From Mycolicibacterium komanii (GTDB lineage: Bacteria; Actinomycetota; Actinomycetes; Mycobacteriales; Mycobacteriaceae), in the NCBI RefSeq assembly GCF_001050035.1, contig NZ_CVTA01000064.1:124001-188000 (forward strand): 64,000 nt of DNA. Reading direction: 5' to 3'. How positions within the stretch are numbered: the stretch's first letter is position 1; every line of letters begins with the position of its first letter. This document shows, piece after piece, positions 8,944 to 17,397 of the stretch. The notes beneath the pieces are model-generated. The model was not told where the DNA came from and did not search any database. It saw only the letters and a list, made by a program, of their open reading frames with translations. Position numbers and translations under genes: made by a program.

Positions 8944-9968
8944 CAGGGCTCGGCACACCTCCCGGTTTCCTGTTTGAGCCAAGGGAATTCGGCGGTGCGC
9001 CCCTGCAGGTCGGTCACTCGCCACTTGAGCTCGCAGATGTAGTAGTTGAAAAAGCTGCCGTACGCCCCCGTGCGGACCAGCTTGCGGTAATTCTCGGGTG
9101 CCTTCTGCAAGCTCGTGTCGATCCGGTCCTTCTGGAAGTCGAGGTTGGGCGCCAACCGGGCGAGCTCATCGACGGTGCCGGCCAGCGGTTCGCGCGCATC
9201 GCTGAGGAGGTCGGCCACCGACGCCGATCCGTTGTTCAGCGATTCGATCGCGCTGCCGATCGGATCGCGTTCGGCCGCGAGCTCCGTGACCAGCCTCTCC
9301 AGGCGGTCGATCGTGCCCGAGAACTTGTCGCCTTCGCGATTCAGGGTCGTCAGCAGCGTGCGTAGATTGTCGATGAGTGCCTGGATCGTCTGGTTGTGCT
9401 CGGCAAGCGCCGTGGTGAACCCGGAAGTATTGTTCAGCAGAGACTGTAAGGTGCCGCCCTGCCCCTGGAAGATCTGGATCAGAGACGCCGAGAGCGCGTT
9501 CACGTCTTCCGGATTCAGCCCTCGGATAATGGGTTTGAGGCCGCCGAGCAGCAGGTCGAGGTCGAGCGCGCCCTGGGTCCTCTCCAGCGGAATCTCAGAA
9601 CCGGCTGACATCGGCGCCCCGTCCGGACCCTCGATCAGCTCGAGGTACCGGTCCCCGACCAGGTTCAGGTACCTCACTGCTGCCCGGGTACCCGCGGTCA
9701 TGCGCACGTTCGGGTCGGCGTCGAACTTGACGAGCACCGTCTTGTCCGGACGGAGCTTGACGCTGTTGACCGTGCCGACCCGCATCCCCGCCACTCGCAC
9801 GGACTGGCCCGCCTTCAGTCGGGAAGCGTCGGCGAAAAGCGCCGAATAGTCTTTCGTGCTGCCGGTTTGGTACTGGCCGAAGATGAAGAACAGCGATGCA
9901 GTCAGCAGCGTCATCACGACCGCGAAGATCCCGAATTTGACCAGGGTCGGCCGCAGCGAGCGCCTCAT
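8943..9968 (-). CDS. mceB: Mce family protein, MceB position
   Basis: 341 residues. The membrane anchor covers about residues 11-30 (KFGIFAVVMTLLTASLFFIF); the MCE domain has ADASRLKAGQSVRVAGMRVG and the RAAVRYLNLVGDRYLEL signature common to MceB. Helical needle segment follows, then a short C-terminal part with cysteines (YYICELKW and GRCAEP at the end), as is usual for MceB-type proteins. Its start overlaps the mceA stop by four bases. Confidence 0.93.
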   Translation of the reverse strand: MRRSLRPTLVKFGIFAVVMTLLTASLFFIFGQYQTGSTKDYSALFADASRLKAGQSVRVAGMRVGTVNSVKLRPDKTVLVKFDADPNVRMTAGTRAAVRYLNLVGDRYLELIEGPDGAPMSAGSEIPLERTQGALDLDLLLGGLKPIIRGLNPEDVNALSASLIQIFQGQGGTLQSLLNNTSGFTTALAEHNQTIQALIDNLRTLLTTLNREGDKFSGTIDRLERLVTELAAERDPIGSAIESLNNGSASVADLLSDAREPLAGTVDELARLAPNLDFQKDRIDTSLQKAPENYRKLVRTGAYGSFFNYYICELKWRVTDLQGRTAEFPWLKQETGRCAEP

Positions 9969-11158
9969 CCGGGCATTCCGATCTGCGCTGTATTACGGGG
10001 TGGCCCAGCGGTTTCGGTGTCGGGGAACATGATCTGCTTGATGATGTCGGCGTTAAGGATGATGCCGGGGTAGGTGCGTCGCCAGGGATTGGTTCCGGTG
10101 TCGGCCACGACATACGGTGCGGCGGTCTCGAACGGCAGCTTCGGCAATCCGGTGCACTGCGGACCGCCCTCGGCGCCGGCCTTGGGCAGATCCATCGGAT
10201 AGCGGTACCGCTCCTGCGCCCACAGGAAGCCGGCCAGTACCTCGACGCCCGGCGCTTTCAACGGTGGGAAGTGCGACGACTCGACGATGCCGGCCAGCCC
10301 ACACCACAACGCCTGGTTGTACTCGTTGGTCAGCGACGTGGTCGGGACCAACAGCCGTACGACGTCCGTCAGCGACTGACGGTTCTGCCCGATGACCTCG
10401 TTGCCGACATCAGCGAGTCCGATCACGCTGACAAGCGCCGCGTCGAGATCGTCCTGTTTGTCGACGATGGATTCGCTGATGGTTGCCGCGTTGTCGGCGA
10501 TCGACACGAAATCCCCTGCCGCATCGGCGTATGCGCGCAGCACCCCGGGAGCCAGTTCCAGATCGCGGTTGAGCGCAGGCAGGCTGGGCTCCAGCGTTGC
10601 GAGGTAGGAATCCAAGTCGGAGAGCATCTGGCCGAACTTCTGCCCGCGCCCGGACACGGCCTGTGCGATCGCACCGAGCGTGGCGTTGAGTTTCGCCGGT
10701 TCGATCGTGGACAGCACCGAGGTCAGCTGCTCGAAGACGGTGTTCACCTCGACCATCACATGCTGGGCCTCGACCACCTGACCGGCGTGCAGCGATTGCG
10801 GTGACGGATCGTCGGGGAAGACGAATTGCACTTGCTTGGCGCCGAAGACGGTCGGCGAGGCGATGTCGACCAGCGCATTGGCCGGGATCGCGTCGAGCCG
10901 TGAGGGATCCATCGCGAGATGCAGTGCCGCCTCGCCGCTGGAAAGTTCTTCGATCGATGCGACCCGGCCGACCTGAACGCCTCGGATCTGTACCTTCGCA
11001 TCCGGGTTCATCACGAGGCCGGCGCGCTGCGAAATGACCGTCACCGGAACGGTATCGGAGAAGTCGCCCCGAAACAGGCTCGCCGCCAACGCGAACACCG
11101 CAATGACCGCAACGATCGATACCAACCCGACGAGCGGACGCAGCACCCAGAGCTTCAT
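9965..11158 (-). CDS. mceA: Mce family protein, MceA position
   Basis: 397 residues, first gene of the operon. N-terminal anchor (LVGLVSIVAVIAVFALAASLF), MCE domain with DAKVQIRGVQVGRVASIEEL and NALVDIASPTVFGAKQVQF (the FGAK motif is usual for MceA), then the needle helix. Unlike canonical mce operons, no yrbEA/yrbEB permease genes precede it; upstream is a non-coding region with a long inverted repeat. The hexamer would therefore need permease subunits encoded elsewhere. The numbered operon class cannot be decided by eye. Confidence 0.93.
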   Translation of the reverse strand: MKLWVLRPLVGLVSIVAVIAVFALAASLFRGDFSDTVPVTVISQRAGLVMNPDAKVQIRGVQVGRVASIEELSSGEAALHLAMDPSRLDAIPANALVDIASPTVFGAKQVQFVFPDDPSPQSLHAGQVVEAQHVMVEVNTVFEQLTSVLSTIEPAKLNATLGAIAQAVSGRGQKFGQMLSDLDSYLATLEPSLPALNRDLELAPGVLRAYADAAGDFVSIADNAATISESIVDKQDDLDAALVSVIGLADVGNEVIGQNRQSLTDVVRLLVPTTSLTNEYNQALWCGLAGIVESSHFPPLKAPGVEVLAGFLWAQERYRYPMDLPKAGAEGGPQCTGLPKLPFETAAPYVVADTGTNPWRRTYPGIILNADIIKQIMFPDTETAGPPRNTAQIGMPG

Positions 11159-11720
11159 CGGTCGCCCTCACGTTCGGGGTGTCCTGCACCGCACCGCATC
11201 GGTCGGTATGACAAGCCTGTTTTCCCCCCAGCATGCGATCGAGGACGGTGCAGGACTTTACGCCGGAACATATCTTTGGGTCAATCGCTCCCGTTGCGAA
11301 CTAGAAATTCGAGGTCTCAGATCCTCTTTCATACGAATGGAGACAGGAAAAATGTTTGCTGGACAAGCATGTCATACAGTTCCTGGCAGTTCAACCAACA
11401 ATTATGGGACATATGGGTGTTATCTGTCTCGCCATCGTGACGGAGGTGGCGAGCGTGTCAGCGTCACCGCCCAGCAGGCAAAACGGAACAATGATTAGGC
11501 CCAGCCGGGCATCGCGCTACGCGACCGTAAGGCGGCCGAGTCAACATGGGCCCTCCGGCGGAACTCAATGATGCCGCGTCGCCGATCCCACGAGGGACTG
11601 AATGGCAATTTTTGTGAGAATAGAGACGGACGGTCTCAAAAAGGCCCTGCGACAACCAAATCGATCCGCGATTCCGTTGCGATCAATAACTGTCGCCGAC
11701 GTCAAACAATGCCTCTGCGA
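11159..11720. other. Non-coding region upstream of mceA, containing leader hairpin and operator-like motifs
   Basis: 562 bases with lower GC than the flanks and no convincing gene: short open frames on both strands lack ribosome sites and recognisable sequence. It must contain the mce promoter (minus strand). Visible structure: an 11-bp perfect inverted repeat at 11181-11191/11246-11256, and two related motifs, GACAAGCCTGTT at 11210-11221 and GACAAGCATGTC at 11362-11373, the second being a near-palindrome. I see no trace of yrbE, transposase or integrase sequence. Confidence 0.6.
11181..11256 (-). promoter_or_regulatory. mceA: Long inverted repeat in the mceA leader
   Basis: GTCCTGCACCG at 11181-11191 is perfectly complementary to CGGTGCAGGAC at 11246-11256, and an inner pair (CGCAT/ATGCG) can extend the stem. 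It ends 22 bases upstream of the mceA start codon, so on the minus-strand transcript it would fold just before the ribosome binding site. It could be a terminator/attenuator, an mRNA-stabilising leader or a large operator; there is no U-tract, which speaks against a simple terminator. Confidence 0.45.
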
Positions 11721-12026
11721 CTATTCCGGAAGCCGCAATTCGGGCTTTTCGACCTCTTCGATATTGACGTCTTTAAAGGTGATCACCCGCACCTGTTTGA
11801 CGAAGCGGGCGGGCCGGTACATGTCCCAAACCCAGGCGTCCGCCAGACGCAGCTCGAAGTAGACCTCTCCGTCGGAGTTGCGCGGTACGAGTTCGACGCT
11901 GTTGGCGAGGTAGAACCTGCGCTCGGTTTCCACCACGTAACTGAACTGGCCGACGATGTCCTTGTATTCGCGGTAGAGCGAGAGCTCCATCTCGGTTTCG
12001 TACTTCTCGAGATCTTCGGCACTCAT
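11721..12026 (-). CDS. DUF2469 family protein (Rv2901c homologue)
   Basis: 101 residues (MSAEDLEKYETEMELSLYRE), the exact length and sequence type of the actinobacterial DUF2469 proteins that sit immediately downstream of rnhB. Acidic, no membrane segment; the function is unknown. Consistently linked to rnhB-lepB-rplS in mycobacteria, and here it follows rnhB by 55 bases on the same strand, so it probably belongs to that operon. Confidence 0.9.
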   Translation of the reverse strand: MSAEDLEKYETEMELSLYREYKDIVGQFSYVVETERRFYLANSVELVPRNSDGEVYFELRLADAWVWDMYRPARFVKQVRVITFKDVNIEEVEKPELRLPE

Positions 12027-12081
12027 CGGCTCAGCTGTCCTTCATGTTGGTCGCTGCCCCCTTGTTGACTCCCATTGTCCC

Positions 12082-12813
12082 CTACCCCGCTTCGTCGCGT
12101 TGATGCGGTGGACCCACCTGGTCGGCGTCGACCAGTTCGGTCACCACCTTGATCCCTCCGGCCGTGGCCACCCGGCGGACGTTGATGAACGAGTACCGGT
12201 GCTGACTACAGGGCCCCCGCTCGGCCAGCGCGGCGCTGTGCGCGGGCGTGCTGTAGCCCTTGTGATCCGCGAAACCGTAGCCGGGGTGTTCGGCCTCCAT
12301 CTTCACCATCAACCGATCGCGGCTGACCTTGGCCAACACGCTGGCCGCCGCGATACACGCCGCCGCCGCGTCACCGCCCACCACCGGAAGCGACGGCACC
12401 GGGAGCCCGGGCACGCGGAAACCGTCGGAGAGCACATAACCCGGCCGCACCGACAAGCCGGCCACCGCCCGGCGCATCCCCTCGATGTTGGCGACGTGCA
12501 CGCCGCGGCGATCGACTTCCTTCGAGGGGATGAACACCACGTGATACGCCAGCGCGTACCGCCGGATCAGCGGGAACAGGCGCTCGCGCTCTTTCTCGTT
12601 CAGCTTCTTCGAGTCGTCGAGCGCCGAGAGGCTCTCCAAGCGGTTCGGCCCCAGGACGCAGGCCGCGACGACGAGAGGACCCGCACAGGCGCCCCGGCCG
12701 ACCTCGTCGACGCCCGCGACCGGTCCGAGGCCGCCGCGATACAGAGCAGACTCCAGCGTGCGCAGCCCCGAGGATTTCCGGATCACAGTGCGCGGTGGCC
12801 ATGTCGCCGGCAA
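12082..12813 (-). CDS. rnhB: Ribonuclease HII
   Basis: Removes RNA from RNA-DNA hybrids and misincorporated ribonucleotides. The core [15 protein letters not shown] carries the catalytic Asp-Glu pair; further acidic residues lie in LDDSKKL and in SDGFR, and [18 protein letters not shown] follow as in bacterial RNase HII. About 243 residues. TTG at 12813 is preferred because AGGAGAGG stands six bases ahead, while the GTG at 12819 abuts it; the protein then begins [17 protein letters not shown], the family N-terminus. Lies between lepB and the DUF2469 gene as in M. tuberculosis. Confidence 0.92.
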   Translation of the reverse strand: MPATWPPRTVIRKSSGLRTLESALYRGGLGPVAGVDEVGRGACAGPLVVAACVLGPNRLESLSALDDSKKLNEKERERLFPLIRRYALAYHVVFIPSKEVDRRGVHVANIEGMRRAVAGLSVRPGYVLSDGFRVPGLPVPSLPVVGGDAAAACIAAASVLAKVSRDRLMVKMEAEHPGYGFADHKGYSTPAHSAALAERGPCSQHRYSFINVRRVATAGGIKVVTELVDADQVGPPHQRDEAG

Positions 12814-12852
12814 GAACACCCTCTCCTCTTGCGTCCTGGTGCGTCGTGGCGG

Positions 12853-13719
12853 TTATGTCTGCGGGTTCACGCTGCTCACGCCACCCCATCGGGAGGGAGG
12901 CCAGGCGATGAACCGCGCCTTACCGATGACATTGTCCACCGGGACGGTGCCGGCCATCGGGTCACCCGTGCACAGCAGGCCCTTCTGGGCATCGGCCGGG
13001 GTATTGGTGCAGTGCGCACGGGAGTCCGCCGAATGGGTGCGGTTGTCGCCCATCACCCACAGCCGCCCTTCTGGCACTGTCACGGGCCCGAACTCGTTGC
13101 CCAGGCAGGGGTAGACCGCGGGGTCGGCGCGCATGGTGCTGGGGTCCAGATACGGTTCGTCGAGCCGCTTTCCGTCCACGGTCAACCCGGTCGACGCTCG
13201 ACATTCGACGGTCTGGCCGCCGACAGCGACGATCCGCTTGACGAGGTCGTTCTCGTCGGGCGGGACGAAACCCACGACCGAAAGCGCATTCTGGACCCAC
13301 CGGATCGCGGTGTTGTCCGAGCGGATGGACCGGTAGTTGATGTTCCAGTTGGGCGGACCCTTGAACACGACCACGTCGCCGGGCTGCGGGGCGGAGAACC
13401 GGTAGGACAGCTTGTCCACCATGATCCGGTCGCCGGTGCAGCCGGGGCAGCCGTGCAGCGTCGGTTCCATCGACTCCGACGGAATCAGGTAGGGCCGCGC
13501 GACGAACGTCAGCATGACGTAGTAAAGGATCAGTGCGATCGAGATCAGGATCGCGAATTCCCGTAGCGCGCCGCCCTTTTTCTTGGGCTTCTGCGCCGCG
13601 TCGTCCGGCGAAGTGTCTTCGGGCCGACGCTCGGTCGATGCCTCGTCGGACTCTGCGGAACCGGTCACCGCATCAGGGTAGCCAGCGCCGTGCTCAACCT
13701 CGCGCTGCTCGCGCTCCAA
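12853..13719 (-). CDS. lepB: Signal peptidase I
   Basis: 288 residues. A basic/acidic cytosolic N-terminus, one membrane segment at about 53-72, then the catalytic Ser83 in SESMEPT and the general-base Lys161 in LVKRIVAVGG; the MGDNRTHSADSR box follows. It cleaves signal peptides of exported proteins on the outer face of the membrane. The mycobacterial insert with CPGCTGD after the Ser box is present. Sits between rplS and rnhB in the conserved order. The exact start is uncertain within the poorly conserved first 45 residues. Confidence 0.93.
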   Translation of the reverse strand: MEREQREVEHGAGYPDAVTGSAESDEASTERRPEDTSPDDAAQKPKKKGGALREFAILISIALILYYVMLTFVARPYLIPSESMEPTLHGCPGCTGDRIMVDKLSYRFSAPQPGDVVVFKGPPNWNINYRSIRSDNTAIRWVQNALSVVGFVPPDENDLVKRIVAVGGQTVECRASTGLTVDGKRLDEPYLDPSTMRADPAVYPCLGNEFGPVTVPEGRLWVMGDNRTHSADSRAHCTNTPADAQKGLLCTGDPMAGTVPVDNVIGKARFIAWPPSRWGGVSSVNPQT

Positions 13720-13754
13720 GGATCAGGTCCTGGCGCCGACGGCCGACCCGGAGG

Positions 13755-14096
13755 TCAGCGCTTCTCCTTGATCTTCGCCTTCTTACCGCGGAGCTCGCGC
13801 AGGTAGTAGAGCTTGGCGCGGCGCACGTCACCGCGCGTTACGACGTCGATGTGATCGATGTTGGGCGAATGCACCGGGAACGTCCGCTCGACGCCGACGC
13901 CATAGCTTTCCTTGCGCACCGTGAAGGTCTCGCGGATACCGCCACCCTGGCGACGCAGAACCACACCCTTGAAGACCTGGATGCGCTCCTTCGAGCCCTC
14001 GATGACCTTGACGTGCACGTTGACGGTGTCGCCGGGACCGAAGTCCGGGATGTCGTCGCGCAGCGATGTCTGATCGACGAAGTCCAGCGTGTTCAT
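13755..14096 (-). CDS. rplS: 50S ribosomal protein L19
   Basis: 113 residues, the normal mycobacterial length, with the L19 landmarks [24 protein letters not shown] and the basic C-terminus KKAKIKEKR. Start at ATG 14096 with AAGGAAG 8 bases upstream; the longer frame to 14150 has no such site. Located at the 30S-50S interface. Heads the rplS-lepB-rnhB-DUF2469 minus-strand group. Confidence 0.96.
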   Translation of the reverse strand: MNTLDFVDQTSLRDDIPDFGPGDTVNVHVKVIEGSKERIQVFKGVVLRRQGGGIRETFTVRKESYGVGVERTFPVHSPNIDHIDVVTRGDVRRAKLYYLRELRGKKAKIKEKR

Positions 14097-14411
14097 CGGT
14101 GACACTTCCTTGCGGTTGGCGGCTGCGGGCGCTTGCTGTCGCGTGGACATAAGCCTGCCGAGCCGAACTGATCGGGCGAATCGGGGTGTATCTCGCAGCG
14201 GGCGGAACTGGCCGTTCCCGGGTCCTGCACAGACAACTGCTCAATTGTGCCAGACGGCAGCCGTCCGGCGAAATCGCGCCGGTTCACCCCGCCGAACCTT
14301 CGTAAGGTTAGCTAAGCAGGCAACGGTGGTACTTAACCATTAGGCTTGATACCCAGGGCTTAAGCGATGCGGCGGGGCCCGACTTCCGATCCGGTCCATT
14401 CGAGGAGGGTC
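14097..14411. promoter_or_regulatory. Divergent promoter region rplS / lppW
   Basis: 315 bases without a gene between two divergent starts. It must hold the rplS promoter (minus) and the lppW promoter (plus). Visible elements: a perfect 6+6 inverted repeat AACCTT-CGT-AAGGTT at 14295-14309, directly followed by AGCTAAGC, so that the reverse strand reads GCTAACCTTA, the half-site of an IdeR/DtxR iron box. The other half is not conserved. No small RNA could be identified. Confidence 0.4.
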
Positions 14412-15356
14412 ATGCGACGGCGGCCGTCGATGCTGGTCAGGACCATCGCACTCATCGCCGCTGCGGTCCTGACCGCCGCTGGGTGCGAGGCGAAGGTGCA
14501 CGGCACGCCACCGGCCCCCGCGGGGCCGCAACTGACCGTCGTCGCGCCGCAGGGCAACATGGCCCCGCTGCCCGAGCTTCCTCCCGACGAGCCCGCCGCC
14601 TCCTTCGGCGGCCTGGACGCTCGCACGCAGGAAGCCACGGCGGAGGCCGCCGAGGCCGGCGCCGACCTCTCGATCGCCGTTCTCGACCGCAACACCGGAT
14701 ACCTGGTGTCCAACGGCAACAACGAAACGATGCCGATCGCGTCGGTGGTCAAGCTGTTCATCGCCGACGACCTGCTGCTGCAGGAGTCGCAGGGCAAGAC
14801 CGAACTCACGCCCGAGGACCGAAAGTCGTTCGAAGCGATGCTGCGCTCTTCCGACGACAGCGCCGCCGAGGTCTTCTGGAACCGCAGCGGCGGCAGCGAG
14901 ATCGTCTCGCGCGTCACCGCGCGATACGGCCTCGGCGCGACCAGCACGCCGTACAACGGCCGCTGGTTCAACACCTTGAGCACGACACAAGACCTGGTCC
15001 GGTACTACTCGGAGCTGCTCTCCGGTGGCGGTGGGCTACCGCCCGACAAGGCCGACATCATCCTGTCGAACCTGGCGGCCTCGACACCCACGGCGCCCGA
15101 CGGCACAGTGCCCGGCGGCGTGTACCCGCAGCGGTTCGGTATTCCGGAGGGGCTCTACGACGAGCGGGTAGCGGTCAAGCAGGGGTGGTTCTGCTGCTGG
15201 AACGGCGGCAACTGGGTGCACTGGTCCACCGGAGCGATCGGCACGGACCGTCGATTCGTCATGGCGATCGCGTCGATGCAACCCGCCGACGACACCACCG
15301 CTCGCAACACGATCACCCAGGCGGTCAAGACCATGTTCCCCGGCGGGCGTATCTGA
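14412..15356 (+). CDS. lppW: Lipoprotein with penicillin-binding/beta-lactamase-like serine hydrolase domain, LppW type
   Basis: 314 residues; ATG 14412 with GAGGAGGG just ahead. The signal peptide ends in the lipobox TAAGC (about residues 21-25), so it is a lipid-anchored exported protein. The globular part looks like a class A beta-lactamase/transpeptidase fold: SVVK as the SxxK motif, SSDDSAAEVFWNRSGG where an SxN-like loop is expected, and VKQGWFCCWNGG near the KTG position, where KQG replaces KTG. It occupies the lppW position of M. tuberculosis between rplS and trmD. Hydrolytic activity is unproven. Confidence 0.85.
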   Translation: MRRRPSMLVRTIALIAAAVLTAAGCEAKVHGTPPAPAGPQLTVVAPQGNMAPLPELPPDEPAASFGGLDARTQEATAEAAEAGADLSIAVLDRNTGYLVSNGNNETMPIASVVKLFIADDLLLQESQGKTELTPEDRKSFEAMLRSSDDSAAEVFWNRSGGSEIVSRVTARYGLGATSTPYNGRWFNTLSTTQDLVRYYSELLSGGGGLPPDKADIILSNLAASTPTAPDGTVPGGVYPQRFGIPEGLYDERVAVKQGWFCCWNGGNWVHWSTGAIGTDRRFVMAIASMQPADDTTARNTITQAVKTMFPGGRI

Positions 15357-15409
15357 GGGGAACGGCAAAAAGCCGCTTTGCCCCGCGGCGAGTAGGGCAC
15401 GCTGCGGTG

Positions 15410-15934
15410 ATGACGTCAGCCGATCGCATGCCACACCTCTCCCGCCGGGCCGCACTCGGTGCGCTGGGCCTGGGTGCCGCCGTCATGGCCACCGCCCCGC
15501 ATGCGGCAGGCCAACTCGATCAGGGCTACGAGGCGATGCTGATGAAATGCATCGACCCGCGGTTCACCACCAACACCTGGAAGTACATGACCGGCCGGGG
15601 ATGGCAGAACAACTACAGCGAGTTCGCCTTCGCCGGTGGGCCGGTCGGCGTGGTGGCGCCGACGTTCGCCGGTTGGCACGAGACGTTCTGGGAGAACCTC
15701 GCGATCTCGGTGGACCTGCATTGGTTGACGCGGTTGATCGGTATGGCGCACCGGGACTGTGGCGCGGTCGCGGCGGCCTACGGCGATCGGGTGTTGACCG
15801 ACAGGGCGTACGAAACCGAGGTGTTGTCCGGGGCCTTGCGCACGTTCCGCGATGAGGCCGTTCGGCGTCAGCCCGCTCTGGTCGTCGAACTCGGCATCAT
15901 GGATCTCGACGGGACCGTCGAGGTCGTCACCTGA
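15410..15934 (+). CDS. Exported beta-carbonic-anhydrase-like protein
   Basis: 174 residues. Residues 11-30 (SRRAALGALGLGAAVMATAP) form a twin-arginine-type signal. The mature part has the beta-carbonic-anhydrase zinc signature: C47-x-D49-x-R51 (CIDPR) and H114-x-x-C117 (HRDCG). The protein is shorter than classic beta-class enzymes and the rest is divergent, so it may be a zinc protein with another activity. ATG at 15410 (also reachable from a GTG one codon earlier). It sits between lppW and the convergent trmD; I do not recall a gene here in M. tuberculosis, so it is probably an insertion. Confidence 0.75.
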   Translation: MTSADRMPHLSRRAALGALGLGAAVMATAPHAAGQLDQGYEAMLMKCIDPRFTTNTWKYMTGRGWQNNYSEFAFAGGPVGVVAPTFAGWHETFWENLAISVDLHWLTRLIGMAHRDCGAVAAAYGDRVLTDRAYETEVLSGALRTFRDEAVRRQPALVVELGIMDLDGTVEVVT

Positions 15935-15941
15935 CGCGCGC

Positions 15942-16619
15942 TCAGTCGAGCAGGTCGGGCCGGCGCTCGCGGGTGCGCTGCAGTCCTTGTTCGCGACGCC
16001 ATGCGGCGATCTTGGCGTGGTCGCCGGACAGCAGGATCTCGGGTACGTCGAGGCCCCGCCAGCTCGGCGGCCTGGTGTAGCTGGGGCCCTCGAGAATGCC
16101 CTCGGAGTGGGAATCCTGTTGGTGCGACGCAGGATTGCCGAGCACCTCGGGTAACAGCCGCACGACGGCCTCGATCATCACCAACGCCGCGGACTCGCCG
16201 CCCGGTAACACGTAGTCGCCGATCGACACCTCCTCGACGCGCATGCGGCGCGAAGCGTCCTCGACGACCCGCTGGTCGATTCCCTCGTAGCGTCCGCAGG
16301 CGAACACCAAGTGTTTCTCGTCGGCCCACGCCGCGGCGTCGGCCTGCCGGAACAGCCGCCCCGCGGGGGTCGGCACCACCAGAAGTGTCTCTTCCGAACA
16401 GATCTCGTCAAGCGCCTCACCCCACACCGGCGCCTTCATCACCATGCCCGGTCCCCCACCGTAGGGGGCGTCGTCGACCGAACGGTGCACATCGTGCGTC
16501 CAGCGCCGCAGATCGTGCACGGCCAGCTCGACGATGCCGGACTCAATGGCCTTGCCGGGCAACGACTGTCGCAACGGCTCGAGGTACGCCGGGAAAATCG
16601 TCAAGACGTCTATTCGCAT
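15942..16619 (-). CDS. trmD: tRNA (guanine37-N1)-methyltransferase
   Basis: 225 residues, [13 protein letters not shown] at the start. Trefoil-knot SPOUT enzyme placing m1G37 with S-adenosylmethionine, which prevents +1 frameshifting. Landmarks: [39 protein letters not shown] (SAM-binding knot) and PSYTRPPSW. Last gene of the conserved minus-strand set rpsP-khpA-rimM-trmD, three bases after rimM. Confidence 0.96.
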   Translation of the reverse strand: MRIDVLTIFPAYLEPLRQSLPGKAIESGIVELAVHDLRRWTHDVHRSVDDAPYGGGPGMVMKAPVWGEALDEICSEETLLVVPTPAGRLFRQADAAAWADEKHLVFACGRYEGIDQRVVEDASRRMRVEEVSIGDYVLPGGESAALVMIEAVVRLLPEVLGNPASHQQDSHSEGILEGPSYTRPPSWRGLDVPEILLSGDHAKIAAWRREQGLQRTRERRPDLLD

Positions 16620-16622
16620 GGC

Positions 16623-17138
16623 TCAGATCTCCAGCAGGCCTTCCGGCGGGTCGATCTCGACCAGCTGATCGGCCAGCGACACCGAGGTCACGATCGCGCT
16701 GACGAACGGCACCAGCACCTCGCGGTCGTCGCCGCGGACGGCGAGCAGCTCACCGGCCGCCGTGTGCAACACCTCGGTGACGGTGCCGACGTCGACACCG
16801 TCGGTGGTGCGCACCCGCAGCCCCTCGAGTTGATGGTCGTAGTACTCGTCGGGGTCCTCGATCGGCGGAAGCTGTTGCGAGTCGACGAGGAACAGGATGC
16901 CGCGCAATGCATCGGCGGCGTTGCGGTCGTCGACGCCGTCCAACCGGATCAGCAACCGGCCGCCGTGTTCGCGCACCGACGTGATCGTGTACTCGCGCTC
17001 GGCACCGCCTTTGGCGGGGCGCCCGCGCAACGACAACCCCGGCGCGAACCGCGCGTCGGGATCGTCGGTGCGGACGTCCACCACCAGTTCACCGGCGATG
17101 CCGTGCGCTTTGACGACGCGCCCGACAACGAGGTCCAT
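16623..17138 (-). CDS. rimM: 16S rRNA processing/30S assembly protein RimM
   Basis: 171 residues. The N-terminal RimM domain begins [17 protein letters not shown] and the C-terminal PRC-barrel region includes [13 protein letters not shown]. RimM binds ribosomal protein S19 and helps mature the 30S head. Eight bases after khpA and before trmD, in the translation-related operon. Confidence 0.95.
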   Translation of the reverse strand: MDLVVGRVVKAHGIAGELVVDVRTDDPDARFAPGLSLRGRPAKGGAEREYTITSVREHGGRLLIRLDGVDDRNAADALRGILFLVDSQQLPPIEDPDEYYDHQLEGLRVRTTDGVDVGTVTEVLHTAAGELLAVRGDDREVLVPFVSAIVTSVSLADQLVEIDPPEGLLEI

Positions 17139-17146
17139 GCGCTGAA

Positions 17147-17389
17147 CTACTGGTCGGTGTCCACCACGTCCACGCGGATACCGCGACCGCCGATACCGGC
17201 GACCAGCGTGCGCAGCGCGGTCGCGGTGCGGCCACCCCGTCCGATCACCTTGCCCAGGTCATCGGGATGGACGTGAACCTCGACGGTGCGGCCACGACGG
17301 CTGGTCACCATGTCGACGCGGACGTCGTCAGGGTTGTCGACGATCCCACGCACCAGGTGTTCGACCGCATCGACGACGACAGTACTCAC
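17147..17389 (-). CDS. khpA: KH-domain RNA-binding protein KhpA
   Basis: 80 residues, a single type II KH domain with the GxxG loop in [16 protein letters not shown]. Found between rpsP and rimM in most Gram-positive bacteria, where it acts as an RNA chaperone linked to division and ribosome function. GTG or ATG start near 17389; 8 bases after the rpsP stop. Confidence 0.93.
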   Translation of the reverse strand: MSTVVVDAVEHLVRGIVDNPDDVRVDMVTSRRGRTVEVHVHPDDLGKVIGRGGRTATALRTLVAGIGGRGIRVDVVDTDQ

Positions 17390-17397
17390 GGCCGGGC

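Noticed and set aside
11356..11862. Short plus-strand open frames in the mceA upstream region
   Set aside because: No ribosome site, no recognisable sequence, one overlaps the DUF2469 gene antisense.
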